A DNA stretch of 64,000 nucleotides, taken from contig JBJCIZ010000028.1 in assembly GCA_051294375.1 (NCBI GenBank), positions 613,623 to 677,622 of the forward strand, given 5' to 3'. A model generated the notes under the pieces. It was not told where the DNA came from and made no database searches. It worked only from the letters and a program-made list of their open reading frames with translations. The DNA is from Paraspadella gotoi (lineage: Eukaryota; Chaetognatha). A program made the position numbers and the translations under genes. Of the stretch, positions 11,975-23,521 are shown one piece after another. How positions within the stretch are numbered: the first letter of the stretch is position 1; every line of letters begins with the position of its first letter.

Positions 11975-12648
11975 TCTCTTTTCTAGTTTCAAAGTTTATC
12001 TTTTCTGTTTTTTTTGTTTGGAAAAAGGAAACATTAATAACTTTTCCACGAGGACAATCGATCTTTGAAAAAATTGGAGGGAGAGAGAGAGAAAGAGAAG
12101 AGACGCCATAATTTTTCACCGTCAACACGACCTTCCGAATATATTCATCGTTGCCCTCGTTTTAAATTTTTTTTTCCCCATTTTTCTTTTCTTTTCAGTT
12201 ATTTTTAATCAAATAAATTAATTTTTGGCGATAAAAATTTATAAAAACTAAAATTTTTTTCGAAAATGTCTTCGCGTCCGCTCGCGATGACTCGATCCCG
12301 AGTTCCGTGGATTCGTAATCAACTTTCCAGGTTGAGACTTCGTCGCGTTTTTCTTCCTTCGACGGAAAAACGACGACGACGACAGCGTCGACGCTTTAGA
12401 TCGCTTTCCCTCCCCCCCCCCCACTCTCCTCCGAAAAAGTCGCCTCTCTCCCCCTCCCTTTTTTGTAATCCCTGTTTTTCCCCTCCCGTGCATTCAGATA
12501 TATATATACATACAAAATATCCGCGACTAACGATCGGCCGATCGTTTTCCACCAGATATATTAGTTCTTTTTTTTTGGTGGCCGATTCGTCCACGTTCCG
12601 CCGCCGTCTCGAATTCGGCCGAGGATCGGAAACAAAAGAAAATAAAAG
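11825..12648. other. Intergenic region between CHERP and THOC5
   Basis: Holds a (CT)n microsatellite at 11914-11971, T-rich 3' flank and a consensus AATAAA at about 12212-12217 that could end the CHERP transcript. The part from 12260 to 12648 is GC-richer and probably THOC5 promoter and 5' UTR, with an acceptor-like ccaccag near 12554. Confidence 0.5.
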
Positions 12649-15600
12649 ATGTCGTCGTCTTCGTCGGAGAAATCCTCATCCAAACATCGAGAGGTCATCG
12701 TCAAGGGAGACTCGAAGAGCCGGTCGGAAAGCGGGCGGAGCGGGAGCGAGAAGCGGGACTCTCTCGGCGGGAAGAGGGGGAAGGAAGAGAAGAGAGAGAA
12801 GGTGAGGATGAGAGACTGTTAACTTACCCTTTTTCTATTTGAGCTTTTATTATATTGGACGACCTATCCTTTCTTGGAGACTGTTAACTTACCCTTTTCC
12901 CATTTGACCTTTTATAAATTTGAACCCCTTTCCCCTCAAGGATTCCAAGTCGAACTCATCGCCGACGACGAGTTCCACGTCTCCTCGACATTCCGTCACC
13001 ACCTTTACGGACGAAGACGAATTGGAGATTCACGAGGTCTCATCCGATTTGCAGGTATTCGTCGTTGTTAATTTCGTGATGTTTTAAATAGCGCTTCATG
13101 GTCTCACTTTTGGCGACATCAGGAACACGCCGCCTCGTGCGACGTCATTCGCGAAGCCATGGAAAAAATTCGGCGTCACAAGGCCTCTGGAAAACATGGC
13201 TCGGGTAAGGCGCGATGGGGAGAAGTTATGCTTATTTTAAATATTTATTCATATGAATTAAAATCCGCAGAGATTCCCGAGCTCAAGTCCGTCGCGGCCC
13301 AGCAGTTCGTCACCCTGAAGCGGCTCAACCGCGTGGGCCACCTCCGCGTCCACCGCGCCCGCGAGAAGACCAACGAGAAGAAGGCCAAAGTGGACGCCTA
13401 TCACCTCCGCCTGCAGAACCTCCTCTACGAGGTCATCCATCTGCAGAAGGAGATCGATAAATGTCTCGAATTCAAATCTCGAGACGAAGACATCGATCTC
13501 GTTTCCATCGACGAATTCCAGGTGAGAGAGAGAGATAGAGAGAGAAAGAAATGCAAAACGTCTCCGTCTCTATCTCTGTATCTCTTTTTCTTTTTTCATT
13601 CTTTGTCTTCATCTTCGTCGTCGCAGAAGGAAGCTCCGGAGGAAATCGCCAACCCGACTCTCTTCAAGGACAATCCGCACGAGGAAAGAAAGGTGAGGGA
13701 TGTTCTTCACTCGTCAGCCGGTTAATAGTTTAATTAGTTAAATTAGTTAATAGTTTAATTAGTATGAGCTTTATTTGTTATTATCATCTTCGGCGGCCTT
13801 GTTGTGTCAAGATTAAAATCCTTTTTTTTTTCTCTCCTAACCTTTCTTCTATTTCCCGAAAATTTATTTTCGTCCCTTTTTTTTTTCTCTCTCTTGTCGT
13901 TCGAACTCTTTCCTTTTTATTCGTTTGATAAATTGATTTGCTCCACTTTAATGTTTACTCAAATTAATACATTAAAAGGCTCGACTGGCTTGGGAGTTGG
14001 AGCAACGAAAGGCCCTGGACGAGAAGCACAAAAAGATGGAGCGAAGCAAAGAGGACATCGCCAAGGAGATCTCCAGCAAGAGGGAATATCTCGAGTCGCT
14101 CCAGCCCAAGTTGAAGAACATTCTGGAGAGCACTAAACCCGTCCAGGTTCGCGTCATGAGGGGGTTGCGGCGATTGTAGAAAAGTAGGCGTGGCTTGTTG
14201 CTGAAAAAAATTGGAGGAGTTTAATTAACACAATTTGGGATAATATCAGATATTTGTTCATTCCCTGCAACGAAACTATGATCAAAATAGATTCAGAGAC
14301 CCCCTCGTTGATTTTACAGGATTATCTCGACATGCCATTCGACAAAACGAGGGAGCAGCACCGGATGGCCGCTTTTCTTCCGCGACCCCTTTACGTGCTC
14401 TTCGTTCAAACCAGCGCCTATCAAGAAGCTTGTGACTCCAAGGTAGGAATCTGTGTATAGTGTTACGAAGATTAAGGTTGGAAGTCATCTGAATTAAAAT
14501 CGTTTACTGACTACCTCCCTCCCCTCCTTTCCTTCAGAACACAATGACGGTGACCATCGCCGGAGACCTGGAAGCGGCCAAAGCCGAACGCGCTTCCGGC
14601 AAACGAGCCGGATCCGGCGCGGATCTTCCCGGCGCCGAGGAGGAGGACGAGGAAGAGGAGTAAGGAAGGAGAAGGGAGACAAGAGAGCGGAGACGAAGGG
14701 TGAGAGAATTGAGATGGCGGAGGGGGGGGGAATCGGAGATAGGGTGTGGTTATAGAAGAAACGAACGAAAATAAAAAACAAACGAACGGAAAAATGAAAT
14801 AACAAATGGGGAAAAAAACTGAAAAACCTATAAACGAAAAAAATAAAAAAATAACAAACTAACGATTAGACGGAATGTTGAACAACAAATGAAAAAAAAG
14901 AAGGAAAAAATGAACGAATTAACTCTACGACAAAACTAACGAAACATAAATTGACCGAACTAACAAACATTTTCCCCTCTTCTCCTCCCTCCCCCCAAGA
15001 AATCCTTCAAGAACAGCATCCTCTCCGCGTGGAAGTCTTCCTCCGCTGCCAGGACGAATCCTCCCTCCATCTCTCCTTCGTCTTCCTCCTCTTCTTCAAA
15101 GTCGTCGCCGTCCGTACGCGGGTCGGACTCGTCGACGCCCGACTCGCCTCCTCCACGGGCGGCGGGCCGCTTCTCGACGCCCGCGCCTTGCTCGACTGTC
15201 TCACGCCGGGCGATCTGGGCGTGGAGACGCCCAACGCGGCCAACAAGTTCAGCGCCGATTTGGAGGTAAAAAAGAGGGTTGCGAAGCTCAACCCCGCTTC
15301 GGGAAGCGCTTCTTATAGGCGTGCGAGTCGTGTGCCCAGGTCCCGTATCCGTTTAATCATTCATTCGTTCATTTTTGGGCCTGAAAAAAAAAACCATTAA
15401 ACTTACTATCAAGCCAAGGAGCCGTTTCATTGTTGGTCGGGAGTGTTCACTGTTCAGCCCATATTCACAATCATCGTATGACTATTTGTTAGTAAAGAAT
15501 TATGGGCTTGTAATGATGGTCATTTCCATTTCTAGGCTTTAGAAAACGGCCTCCCCGGCACCTCCGGCCTCCGCGGTCTCTTCTTCTCTATCGGAAAGCC

Positions 15601-18600
15601 CTACCTCTGGGCCCAGTGGCTCGCCGGTCTTCAGTTCCTTCCGCCGGCGCAAGAGAAATCTCTCGACGAAATCAACGACGATGACGAAGAAGAAGAAGAA
15701 AAGATCGACGACGACGACGACATGGACGTTGACGACGACATCGGCTACGCAATCTCCGACGACGAAGACGACGACGCGACGGCCGCGTCTTCGTCCCAAT
15801 CGTCTCAATCCGACGCGGATCCTTCCTCCTCCTCTTCATCTCCCAAAGCCTCGTCTTCGGCGAGGGAGAAGCGTCTCTCCTCTTCCTCCAAACACAAGAC
15901 GCGCGACGTCGGCCACGCCCACTCGCCGAACTCCGCTTCTCCCAAGGACGTTATTCTCAATCGTTCGTCGTCCCTGACGCCGCGGGAGATGGCGGCGGCG
16001 TTCAGGGTCGTGAGACCCAAGGTTCAGGTCTCCGCGGGGAACATGGACTCGACGATGAAGGCGTTGAGATCGAGAGTCGCCGCGAGGATCGCTCTGGGTA
16101 AAATATAGGGGGAGGGGCCGCAGGGCAGGGGCCGCAGGGCAGGGGCCGCAGGGCAGGGGCCGCAGGGCAGGGGCCTCAGGGCAGGGGCCGCCTGGCATGG
16201 GCCGCAGGGCGGAGCATGTTGCAGAGTAACTTATTCTTCTTTTCAAATTCGATTTAAGTTCATAAATTTGATTTGCATATTGTAGCAGGTTTAGGTTATT
16301 TGTTGGAGAGTTGGATTTAGATTTCGAAATTATATTTTCATTGTGACGTTTTTTGTTACAGATAATAATTTTGGCGTAAATATAGTAATTTATGAAAAAA
16401 ATATTTAAATAAAAACTTTTGCTATTTCTTCACCATTGTCTCCCCCTCCCCTCCTCTTTTTCCCTCCACCGTCGACAGCCAAACAGATTCAAGCTTTGAA
16501 CGGCGACGCTCCGCAAGCAGCCTCCTCCTCCATTCGGGGGCCCGCCATTCTTCAGCCGGTATTTATAGTATTTATATGATGCATTGTTATTTATTATTTA
16601 TTATTATTTATAGTTTTAAATGATGCATTGTTATTTCTCAAAGTGTTAGCATACCAACAGCTAGGCAATTATTTCAACCCTCACTAATTAAAGGCAGTAT
16701 TTATTTATTTATTTTTTTATTAATACCAAAAACAGTATTAACATAATCAGAAACGGGTAACCAGTGCTAAAAGACTGGAAATCGATAAACGAGTAAAATT
16801 TTTTTTTTTTTTTTCTGAAATAAAAAAGACAATTGACAATTAAGACAATAAGAAGATTAAACGATTAAACGATGAGTATTGAGCAAGAAAAATTGCACTA
16901 ATGGCACTAAAAATAAAATTCAAAACAATTAAGGATCATTGCGGACATTGCAAATTGGAAAAGTATTAAATATATCAATGAAAATCATGAGTGAATATTA
17001 TCATTACACTAGGCCATTTGCCATTTTTTTTTTTTTTTTAGTCATAGACAAAAACTTGGCAAATGAAAAAAAAAAAAAAAAAAAAAAGTAAATACTATCA
17101 TTTATGGTGACCTAACATTTATACTAGGCCATTGCCTCTTTTTTTTTTTTTAAGTCATAGACAGAAACTTGTCAATTTTTTTTTTTTTAACTGATCATAA
17201 ATAGAAAGGCATAAAATACCAGATTAAAATTATTGGAATTACCCTTATTCCTAATTATATTATTCTTATCGTTAATGATACTATTATTATTTTTATCATT
17301 ATTACTATTATTATTTACATTATTTATTATTATTATTATTACTATGATTGGAATTACTATTATTGGAATTACCCTCATTCCTAATTATTATTGTTCTTAT
17401 CATTAATTACCCTCATTCCTAATTATTATTGTTCTTATCATTAATGATACTTATTATTTTTATCATTATTACTATTATTATTTTTATCAATATTATTACT
17501 ATGATTATTATTATAAACTTAATATTATTATTAATATTATTTATTACTATTATTTATACCAATATATATATATATATATACATACATATATATATATATC
17601 ATCATTAATATTATTGTTATTACTATTATTATTACAATAGTACTATAATACTAATGTCACAATTTTTATTATTATTACCATTATCACACCATTGTTATAT
17701 ACTAAGTTTATGAATTTTTAAACCTTAATTCTTAATCCTTTATGAATTTTTAAATCTTAATCCTTAATCCTCACTTTACAATACACCAATACTCAATACA
17801 TTACCAAATTACTAGAATAAATTCCAATAACTAACCCTTGCCCTTTTTACCCAATTTACCCGCCCCTCTATTAAAATTCAACAACAACAAAAGACACTAA
17901 CGTTTAAAATGGAATCTTTAATAAAATGTAATGAACTAATTCATAAGAAACTATAAAATATAATGTTCAAGAACGTTCAAGGATCAAATTTCAAAATCAT
18001 AAAAACCAAATACAAGTATAAAATGAATTCAACGTTAATAAAACATTCAAAAATAATACGCAAAAACAAAAACATTGCTGAAATGTTATAACCTTAAAAT
18101 AAAAACGTTCTTAAAACGTGAAAGAAAGGAGCAGTATTTTATTCCGTAACCATCGAACCACGAACCCTTATACCTTTAAACCTTTATATTAATAATGACA
18201 ACGATTGTCCTTATTGTTCAGTGTTTGGCAGGTATAAACCCACTAGTGTTGTCTAATTTACCTCTCGCTATATTCGATTTCAGTTTTACAATATTTTAAG
18301 TTACAAACGACTCTAAACAATGTAAAGCACTCTTCGTCGCGATAACCAAATCCTTACTGCGACATGCAAATTGAAAAAACGCCCCCTTTTTTTTCCCTAT
18401 TTACTCAAGGTGGAAATGAGAACTCTCTTCCCCAAGCGCATCGTCTCCACGGTCACGTCGTGGTCGACCATTTCGTGGTCTTCCTTCTCCGACGCTTCGG
18501 CCAACCCTCACGCCAAGCAGCTCGTCGACGCCGGCCTCGTTAGGGACTTTCACTTTTTCTTTCGCGCCGTCGCCGAACACCGCCCGGCCGGGTTCACGAT

Positions 18601-18933
18601 GGAAGCCTTGGTGGCGGGTGAGAGAGAAGGACCCTTTTGTTTAATTATTAAATATCGTTTATTATAAACAATATAAATTTGATAAGTGGCTCCGGATTAC
18701 CCGTCGACGCCGCCGCTGTTCGCGCTGCGCCTGAAGAGCGGAGACGCCGCCGCTGCAGAGCGGACTCACCTCAACGACGACGGCGTCCGCGAAATCGAGG
18801 CGGAACTCAATCTCCATCCCGACGATCTCGTTAACAAAGCGGGTAAAGAGGCTCTTAGTACAATTAGTGTAATTACATTGATTTATTAATTTAGTTTTCG
18901 TAATGATAAGAATAATAAAACTCTCTCTCTCTT

Positions 18934-18973
<40 letters not shown>

Positions 18974-19194
18974 CCCCCACAGCCGGCGGGTCCAAGAGTC
19001 TCCTCTCCTCCCTCCGCCACTCTCTCCTCACGGTCCAACTGCGCCGCCTCCTCGTCTGCCTCGACATCTTCGTGGAGACGTCGCCGTCGACGACCTCCGA
19101 CGGGGCCAACATTCTCGTCCGCCGCAGTCGAGGGCCTTCAAGGAGCAGGCCATACCAGTTCGACGCGGAGCTGGGCATTTTTCATCAGCGCTGA
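12649..19194 (+). CDS. THOC5: THOC5 homologue (THO/TREX complex subunit 5)
   Basis: Subunit of the THO complex, which couples transcription to mRNA export. Fourteen exons: 12649-12801, 12941-13054, 13123-13204, 13271-13521, 13627-13692, 13979-14146, 14320-14442, 14538-14659, 15000-15265, 15536-16097, 16479-16558, 18410-18617, 18687-18842 and 18983-19194; about 853 residues (683 in human). Conserved landmarks are [35 protein letters not shown], the coiled-coil exon 6, the [19 protein letters not shown] segment and the C-terminal [14 protein letters not shown]. Extra length comes from an N-terminal Ser/Lys/Arg tail and a large acidic/Ser insertion in exon 10. One junction does not close: exon 8 ends in phase 2 but exon 9 needs phase 1, implying an unseen microexon or a base error. 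Intron 11 is 1.85 kb and repeat-filled. Confidence 0.92.
15295..15362 (+). repeat. Short dispersed repeat family E, THOC5 intron 9
   Basis: The stretch tataggcgtgcgagtcgtgtg followed by cccaggtcccgtatccg and a cattcattc tail resembles UBTF intron 8 at about 51018-51070 (tataggccgcggactgtgtg, cccatgaccgtatccg). It is GC-rich compared with the surrounding intron. Confidence 0.55.
16112..16208. repeat. GC-rich 14-bp minisatellite in THOC5 intron 10
   Basis: About seven copies of ggggccgcagggca, with variants ending cctcagg and cctggcat, just after the exon 10 donor. Confidence 0.9.
16724..18015 (-). repeat. Dispersed repeat family B, copy split by ~1.1 kb AT-rich insert, THOC5 intron 11
   Basis: On the minus strand the ends 17878-18015 and 16724-16802 match the two halves of the CHERP intron 7 copy (10560-10812). 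The intervening sequence is low-complexity ATT-, TA- and A/T-homopolymer-rich DNA containing its own duplication (ctaggccatt...gtcatagacaaaaactt at about 17008-17060 and again at 17133-17180). This looks like an element interrupted by expansion or insertion. Confidence 0.7.
17220..17650. repeat. ATT/TA low-complexity tract
   Basis: Mixed tattat, attacc and (TA)n repeats, including tandem copies of attaccctcattcctaatta with a short spacer between 17360 and 17440. Confidence 0.8.
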
Positions 19195-19911
19195 AATCCG
19201 GAGAACTTGGCTTCCCATCAACTTTTGAGACGATTCTGAGAAAGAGCCGAGGAAGATGGCTAACCGAGTTGAAGAGGCTATTGAATTGCTATAATACTAC
19301 AATTAATACGATTCTTTGGCCCAAGACTCGTCTTTTTCACCTTCCGAGGGCCCCGTCAATCTATTTAGTTTTCGCGTTGTATAATTTAGAAAGACTTCGT
19401 TACTTACGTTTAGAATTATTCTTTTTCCCTCCCGATATTTTCCCTTTTCCCTTCTTCCCCTAGCCTTTCGCAAATTAATTCCTCTTTACATTTCCATCAT
19501 ATTCGCTTATGATCGCCATCGTTTTTACCTCCGACCAAAAAACTAAACTTTTCCCCCCCAAAAAAATGACATTCCTTGTTTTTTTCCCCCTGAAAAAAAA
19601 AGACAACTGTTTTGGTTTCGTTTCCCCTCCTTCCTTCCCCCAAACCCTCTCATTTAACTCTTCGTTTTTTGTCCTTTCGTTCGAGCGAAGTCGCGCTCGA
19701 GTCTCCCCGGTTATAAAAATCCATCGCCTCTCAAAAAAAAAAAAAGAAACAAAATTAAACTCGTGCACCTAATTTTCAAAATTGTCTGTACAGGAAATGT
19801 TCTCGCAAAGTGGCACGCTTGATATTTATTCCGTCATACGGGTCTTCTTCGTTTAAATTTGACATTTTTAACTAAATCGACGAACAAACTTTTAAAAAAG
19901 AGGGAAAAACG
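19195..19911. other. Intergenic region between THOC5 and the zinc-finger gene
   Basis: 717 bp of T/C-rich sequence with homopolymer A and C runs; presumably THOC5 3' UTR and the next promoter. No exon is recognised. Confidence 0.5.
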
Positions 19912-21963
19912 ATGATCGCGGTTCCCCGTCCGGCGGAGACGCTGGAGTCGATCATCCAACTCCTTCGTCGACTCCAACGCGACTTCTGCGACCTCCAAGC
20001 CTGCGTGGAGATCATCCACGAGAGGCTCGAGCGGGTCGAAGCCAAGGGCGTGGAGCACGAAGAGATTAAGGTGAGTGGGTTTTGCATCAAGGCCGGGTTA
20101 CCCTTAGTCGGGAAGAAACTTTTATGAAGATTTTTATTCGGAAATCGATGGGCGATTATTCATTCATTAACTATTCATGGTTCGTTCACTCATTATTCAT
20201 CGATTTATTGCTTTTTCCCCTATGAATTGTCATAGCTGTATTGGGTTATTGAGTTACTGATTTGCGAACAGTGGTGACTGACCATCATTGTGTTTACCTC
20301 ACCTTTCAGCCTGACTCCCTCCACCCCAACCACTCGCCTCTTTCTCTATCCCACCCTCCACCTCCGCCGCCGCCGCTTGAGCGCCACGCAAGGATAGAAG
20401 ACGGAACGTCCTCCCCGATGGAGAGCGGGAAGGGCGACGTCGGAAGGCGTGGCGTCGCTAGGAAACGCGCCGTCCACGTCTCCTCGCTAAGGGACGAGGT
20501 CTTCGTCGATGTGAGTTGTTTTGCTGAGATGAGATTTCATTCATTATAAGAAGGTCAATTATTTTTGAAGTCAATAGATGATGCTCAGAGATTAAATGCT
20601 CGCAGGGTCTTGCTTGTTTATTATCTTCGAATGGTAGACCTCAAGCCTTGTTTATTCTTTTATTTATATTTATTAAATTTTAAGGACGAGACTCCGAGCA
20701 AAATCACCAAGTTTGAAATCTTGTCCGTCGACTATGGCGGCGTCAGCAACGCCGACGACTGCGGTGGCGACGCCATCTTCGACAAAGAATGTTCCGGCGA
20801 CGGCGTCGACAAGACTCACGAATCCGGCGTCGTCGATTGCGATCCTAACCAAATTCCGGACGAGACCGTCGGCGAGGCGATCGGCGAGGGTCGCGGCGAG
20901 CCTTCCTCGACGAGCGTCTTCGACGCCTGCGAGTGGCGGCCGCCGATGGATTGTTGGGCGGAGAACGGTCCCGTCGTCGTCGAGGATTTGTGGGGCGACG
21001 ATGAGGGCGGCGCCGATTTTACCGATGGCGATTCGCCAGAGGGAGGCGGCGTTGCGCGGAAGAGCGCCGTCAAGAGGAAGACAAGGAAGACTACGAAGAA
21101 GAAGACGCCGACTAAGAATGAGAACGAGGGTGAGAGAGAGAAAGAGAGAGGGGGGGTTAGAGAGCGAGAGAGAGAGAGAGGTAGAGGGGTGAGAAGAGAG
21201 AGTTTGGCAAAGAAACGTGTAAAGAAGAGATACAAAAGATAGTCGACGAAAAGAGAGAGACAGTGAGAATGCAGGCTGAGAAACAGACAGACAGACGATC
21301 AGACACTGACGATCCCCTCTTTTACGCAGCTCGCCCAACCTGCGTTCACTGCGGAAAGACCTTCTCCCGCCCGGACACGCTCGCCCGCCATCTCCGCGAA
21401 GTCTGCGAGAAGACGGAGACGACTCAACTCTTTCCTTGCGACATCTGCGGTTGGGTCTCCATTCGGAAGGACAGGCTCGAGCGACACCGTCTCAGGGAAC
21501 ACGCGTAAGGGGGCTCTTTTAAAACTCGTTTTGCACGTTGGGGTAATGACGCATTTTCAATAGTTGATATATGATTAAATCTGTTATGAGATCAGAATGA
21601 ATGGAAGGAATTTGTGTCAATTGTGTCACTTCAAACTTCATTTTGCGAGGATTATACGTCTGCTTATATAACATACTGTTTTTTGTATTAAAAAAAAATA
21701 ATAATGTTTGACATACTTTCTCCAAGAAAAAGAGATTTGTTGTGACCTGTAGCAAGTTACCATCTGAACCTTAAAAAGTCTTTTGACGGTTTTTATTAAA
21801 TATCGTATTTTGGTTTAATAATACAAAAGAATCTGAATTCCTTCGCTTCAGTTACCGACCGATGGAATTGAAAATCTCCGCCATCCCCGCCAACGCCGCC
21901 TCCAGAACCGCCGCCTCCGAAGCAGGTGACGTTGCCGCTCCCTTGGAAGGCTTCGCCATTTGA
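19912..21963 (+). CDS. Small two-finger zinc-finger protein, uncharacterised
   Basis: Five exons with closing phases: 19912-20070, 20310-20510, 20685-21129, 21330-21504 and 21852-21963, giving 363 residues. Exon 1 encodes an amphipathic helix with heptad-like spacing (ESIIQLLRRLQRDFCDLQAC), a likely coiled coil. Exon 2 is Pro-rich. Exon 3 is acidic and ends in a basic Lys/Arg/Thr tail (a possible nuclear localisation signal). Exon 4 holds two zinc fingers: CVHCGKTFSRPDTLARHLRE followed by Cys, a C2HC-like variant in which the final ligand would be Cys, and CDICGWVSIRKDRLERHRLR followed by EH, a standard C2H2. The protein is probably a nuclear DNA- or protein-binding factor; I cannot assign an orthologue. 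Intron 3 begins with a GA-repeat donor. Confidence 0.7.
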
Positions 21964-22490
21964 TTTGAAGGAGTCGTCGGAAAAACGACGATCGTGGGGA
22001 AGAGCTTTGGCAAATTAAGGGGGGGGGAGTCCTCGTTACATTTATTTTCATTTGGTTTCGCCTTTTTCGAATTTTAGATTAGATTAGATTAACGCAGTAG
22101 TTAAGCGGTACAATTATTATTATTATTATTTTTTTTATTATTATTATTCTCATCATCATCGATCCTGAACTCTCAACACATGAAGTGTAGATTTTTTCGT
22201 CGACTTAATTATTCCTTATTTTTTAGAATGAATTTTTTGTTGGGGGGGGAGGGAATGGTTCCTTTGCAATGGATAATCTTCGTTCGTTTTAGATGTCGAA
22301 TTAAAAGTCACTAGTTTTATTTTATTTTACCGTCAATCCTCGTTTAATGTTTATTATCCATTTACTTTATTAACAACACTGAAAAAAAAAACGCTTATTT
22401 TTTCTACAAGTACTTTTTCAGTACTTTTTTATACCTGAAAATCGCCAGCACGATTATTTTTTTTAGATTATTTATTACTTTACATTGACA
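21964..22490. other. Intergenic region upstream of UTP11
   Basis: 527 bp, A/T- and G-run-rich, with no recognisable exon. A T-rich stretch ending ttttttttag lies 24 bases before the UTP11 ATG. Confidence 0.5.
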
Positions 22491-23249
22491 ATGTCCTCGT
22501 GGACCAAAGGAACCAAGCCTAAGGATGTCCACAAGGAACGAGCCCAGCCGGCCTCCCGCCGCAAGATGGGCTTCCTGGAAAAGAAAAAGGACTACAAGCG
22601 TCGTGCCTTCGATCATCAGCGCAAAGAGGCCAAGATGAAGAGTCTCCGTCGTAAAGCCAGAGATCGAAACCCCGACGAATTCTACTTCAAGATGGTCAAC
22701 ACTCACCTCGAAGACGGCGATCACGTGGAGGAAGAAGCCGCCCCGACCTACACGGACGAGCAACTCAAGATGATGAAGATTCAGGACGAACGATATCTGA
22801 ATTTGAAGCGACAGATGGAGCGAAAGAAGATCGAGAAGCTCAAATCGGGTCTTCATCTCATCGACGCGGCCCCGTCGATCCCTCGTCGTCACACCTTCTT
22901 CGTGGACGAGCGTCCGGAAGAGTTCGACGTCGCCGAGCGACTAGAGACTCACCCGCTGCTGCTGGGACGAACGGCCAATCGGCCGCGGATTCCGGATCTC
23001 GCCAACGCGGCGGCGGCTGCGGCTGCGGAGGCGACGGCTTCCGACTCTAGACTCATCAAAGAACGCAACAAGGGCTACAAGGAACTCAAGCGAAGGCTGG
23101 AGAGGGAGGAGGAGATATTTCGCAGCGTCAGGAGACTGCAAGTGAAGAGGAGTCTGGTGGAGGAGAAGAAGAATAGAAAGTTTAAAGTGAAGGCGGCCAC
23201 CGCCGACGCTCCCGCCGTTTATAAGTTCGCGTCGAAGAGGAAGAAATGA
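22491..23249 (+). CDS. UTP11: UTP11, U3 snoRNA-associated SSU processome component
   Basis: Single-exon gene of 252 residues (253 in human). The protein joins the small-subunit processome for 18S rRNA maturation in the nucleolus. The N-terminal signature is clear: ERAQPASRRKMGFLEKKKDY then RRKARDRNPDEFYFKM, matching the UTP11 family's LEKKKDYK and NPDEFY blocks. RPRIPDL and the C-terminal PAVYKFASKRKK are also family-like. A run of Ala at about 165-175 is species-specific. The start is the ATG at 22491; an upstream in-frame TTG is ignored. Only 272 bp separate its stop from the RPS3 start, the tightest spacing in the window apart from RFT1 and its neighbour. Confidence 0.95.
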   Translation: MSSWTKGTKPKDVHKERAQPASRRKMGFLEKKKDYKRRAFDHQRKEAKMKSLRRKARDRNPDEFYFKMVNTHLEDGDHVEEEAAPTYTDEQLKMMKIQDERYLNLKRQMERKKIEKLKSGLHLIDAAPSIPRRHTFFVDERPEEFDVAERLETHPLLLGRTANRPRIPDLANAAAAAAAEATASDSRLIKERNKGYKELKRRLEREEEIFRSVRRLQVKRSLVEEKKNRKFKVKAATADAPAVYKFASKRKK

Positions 23250-23521
23250 GGAATGGGGTGGAGGAGGGGGAGTTTGTGGTGGTTTCTCGTGGAGATGTGG
23301 GTTTTCTGTGTGGAGAAAAGTGTGAGAAGGGATGGTTTTTAGAGTTCGTTGTGGGGGGGGAGGGGGGAGTTTTGGAATGATATCGACGATTAATGCTGGT
23401 TTTTATTGTTATTCTTTGATACGTTTGTTACGCTGTTATACCAACTTTGTCTTGACTCTCCATCCAAACTTGATCCGTTTCTTCCGTCGACAGAAATTGT
23501 AAGAATTTAAATTTATCGAAG

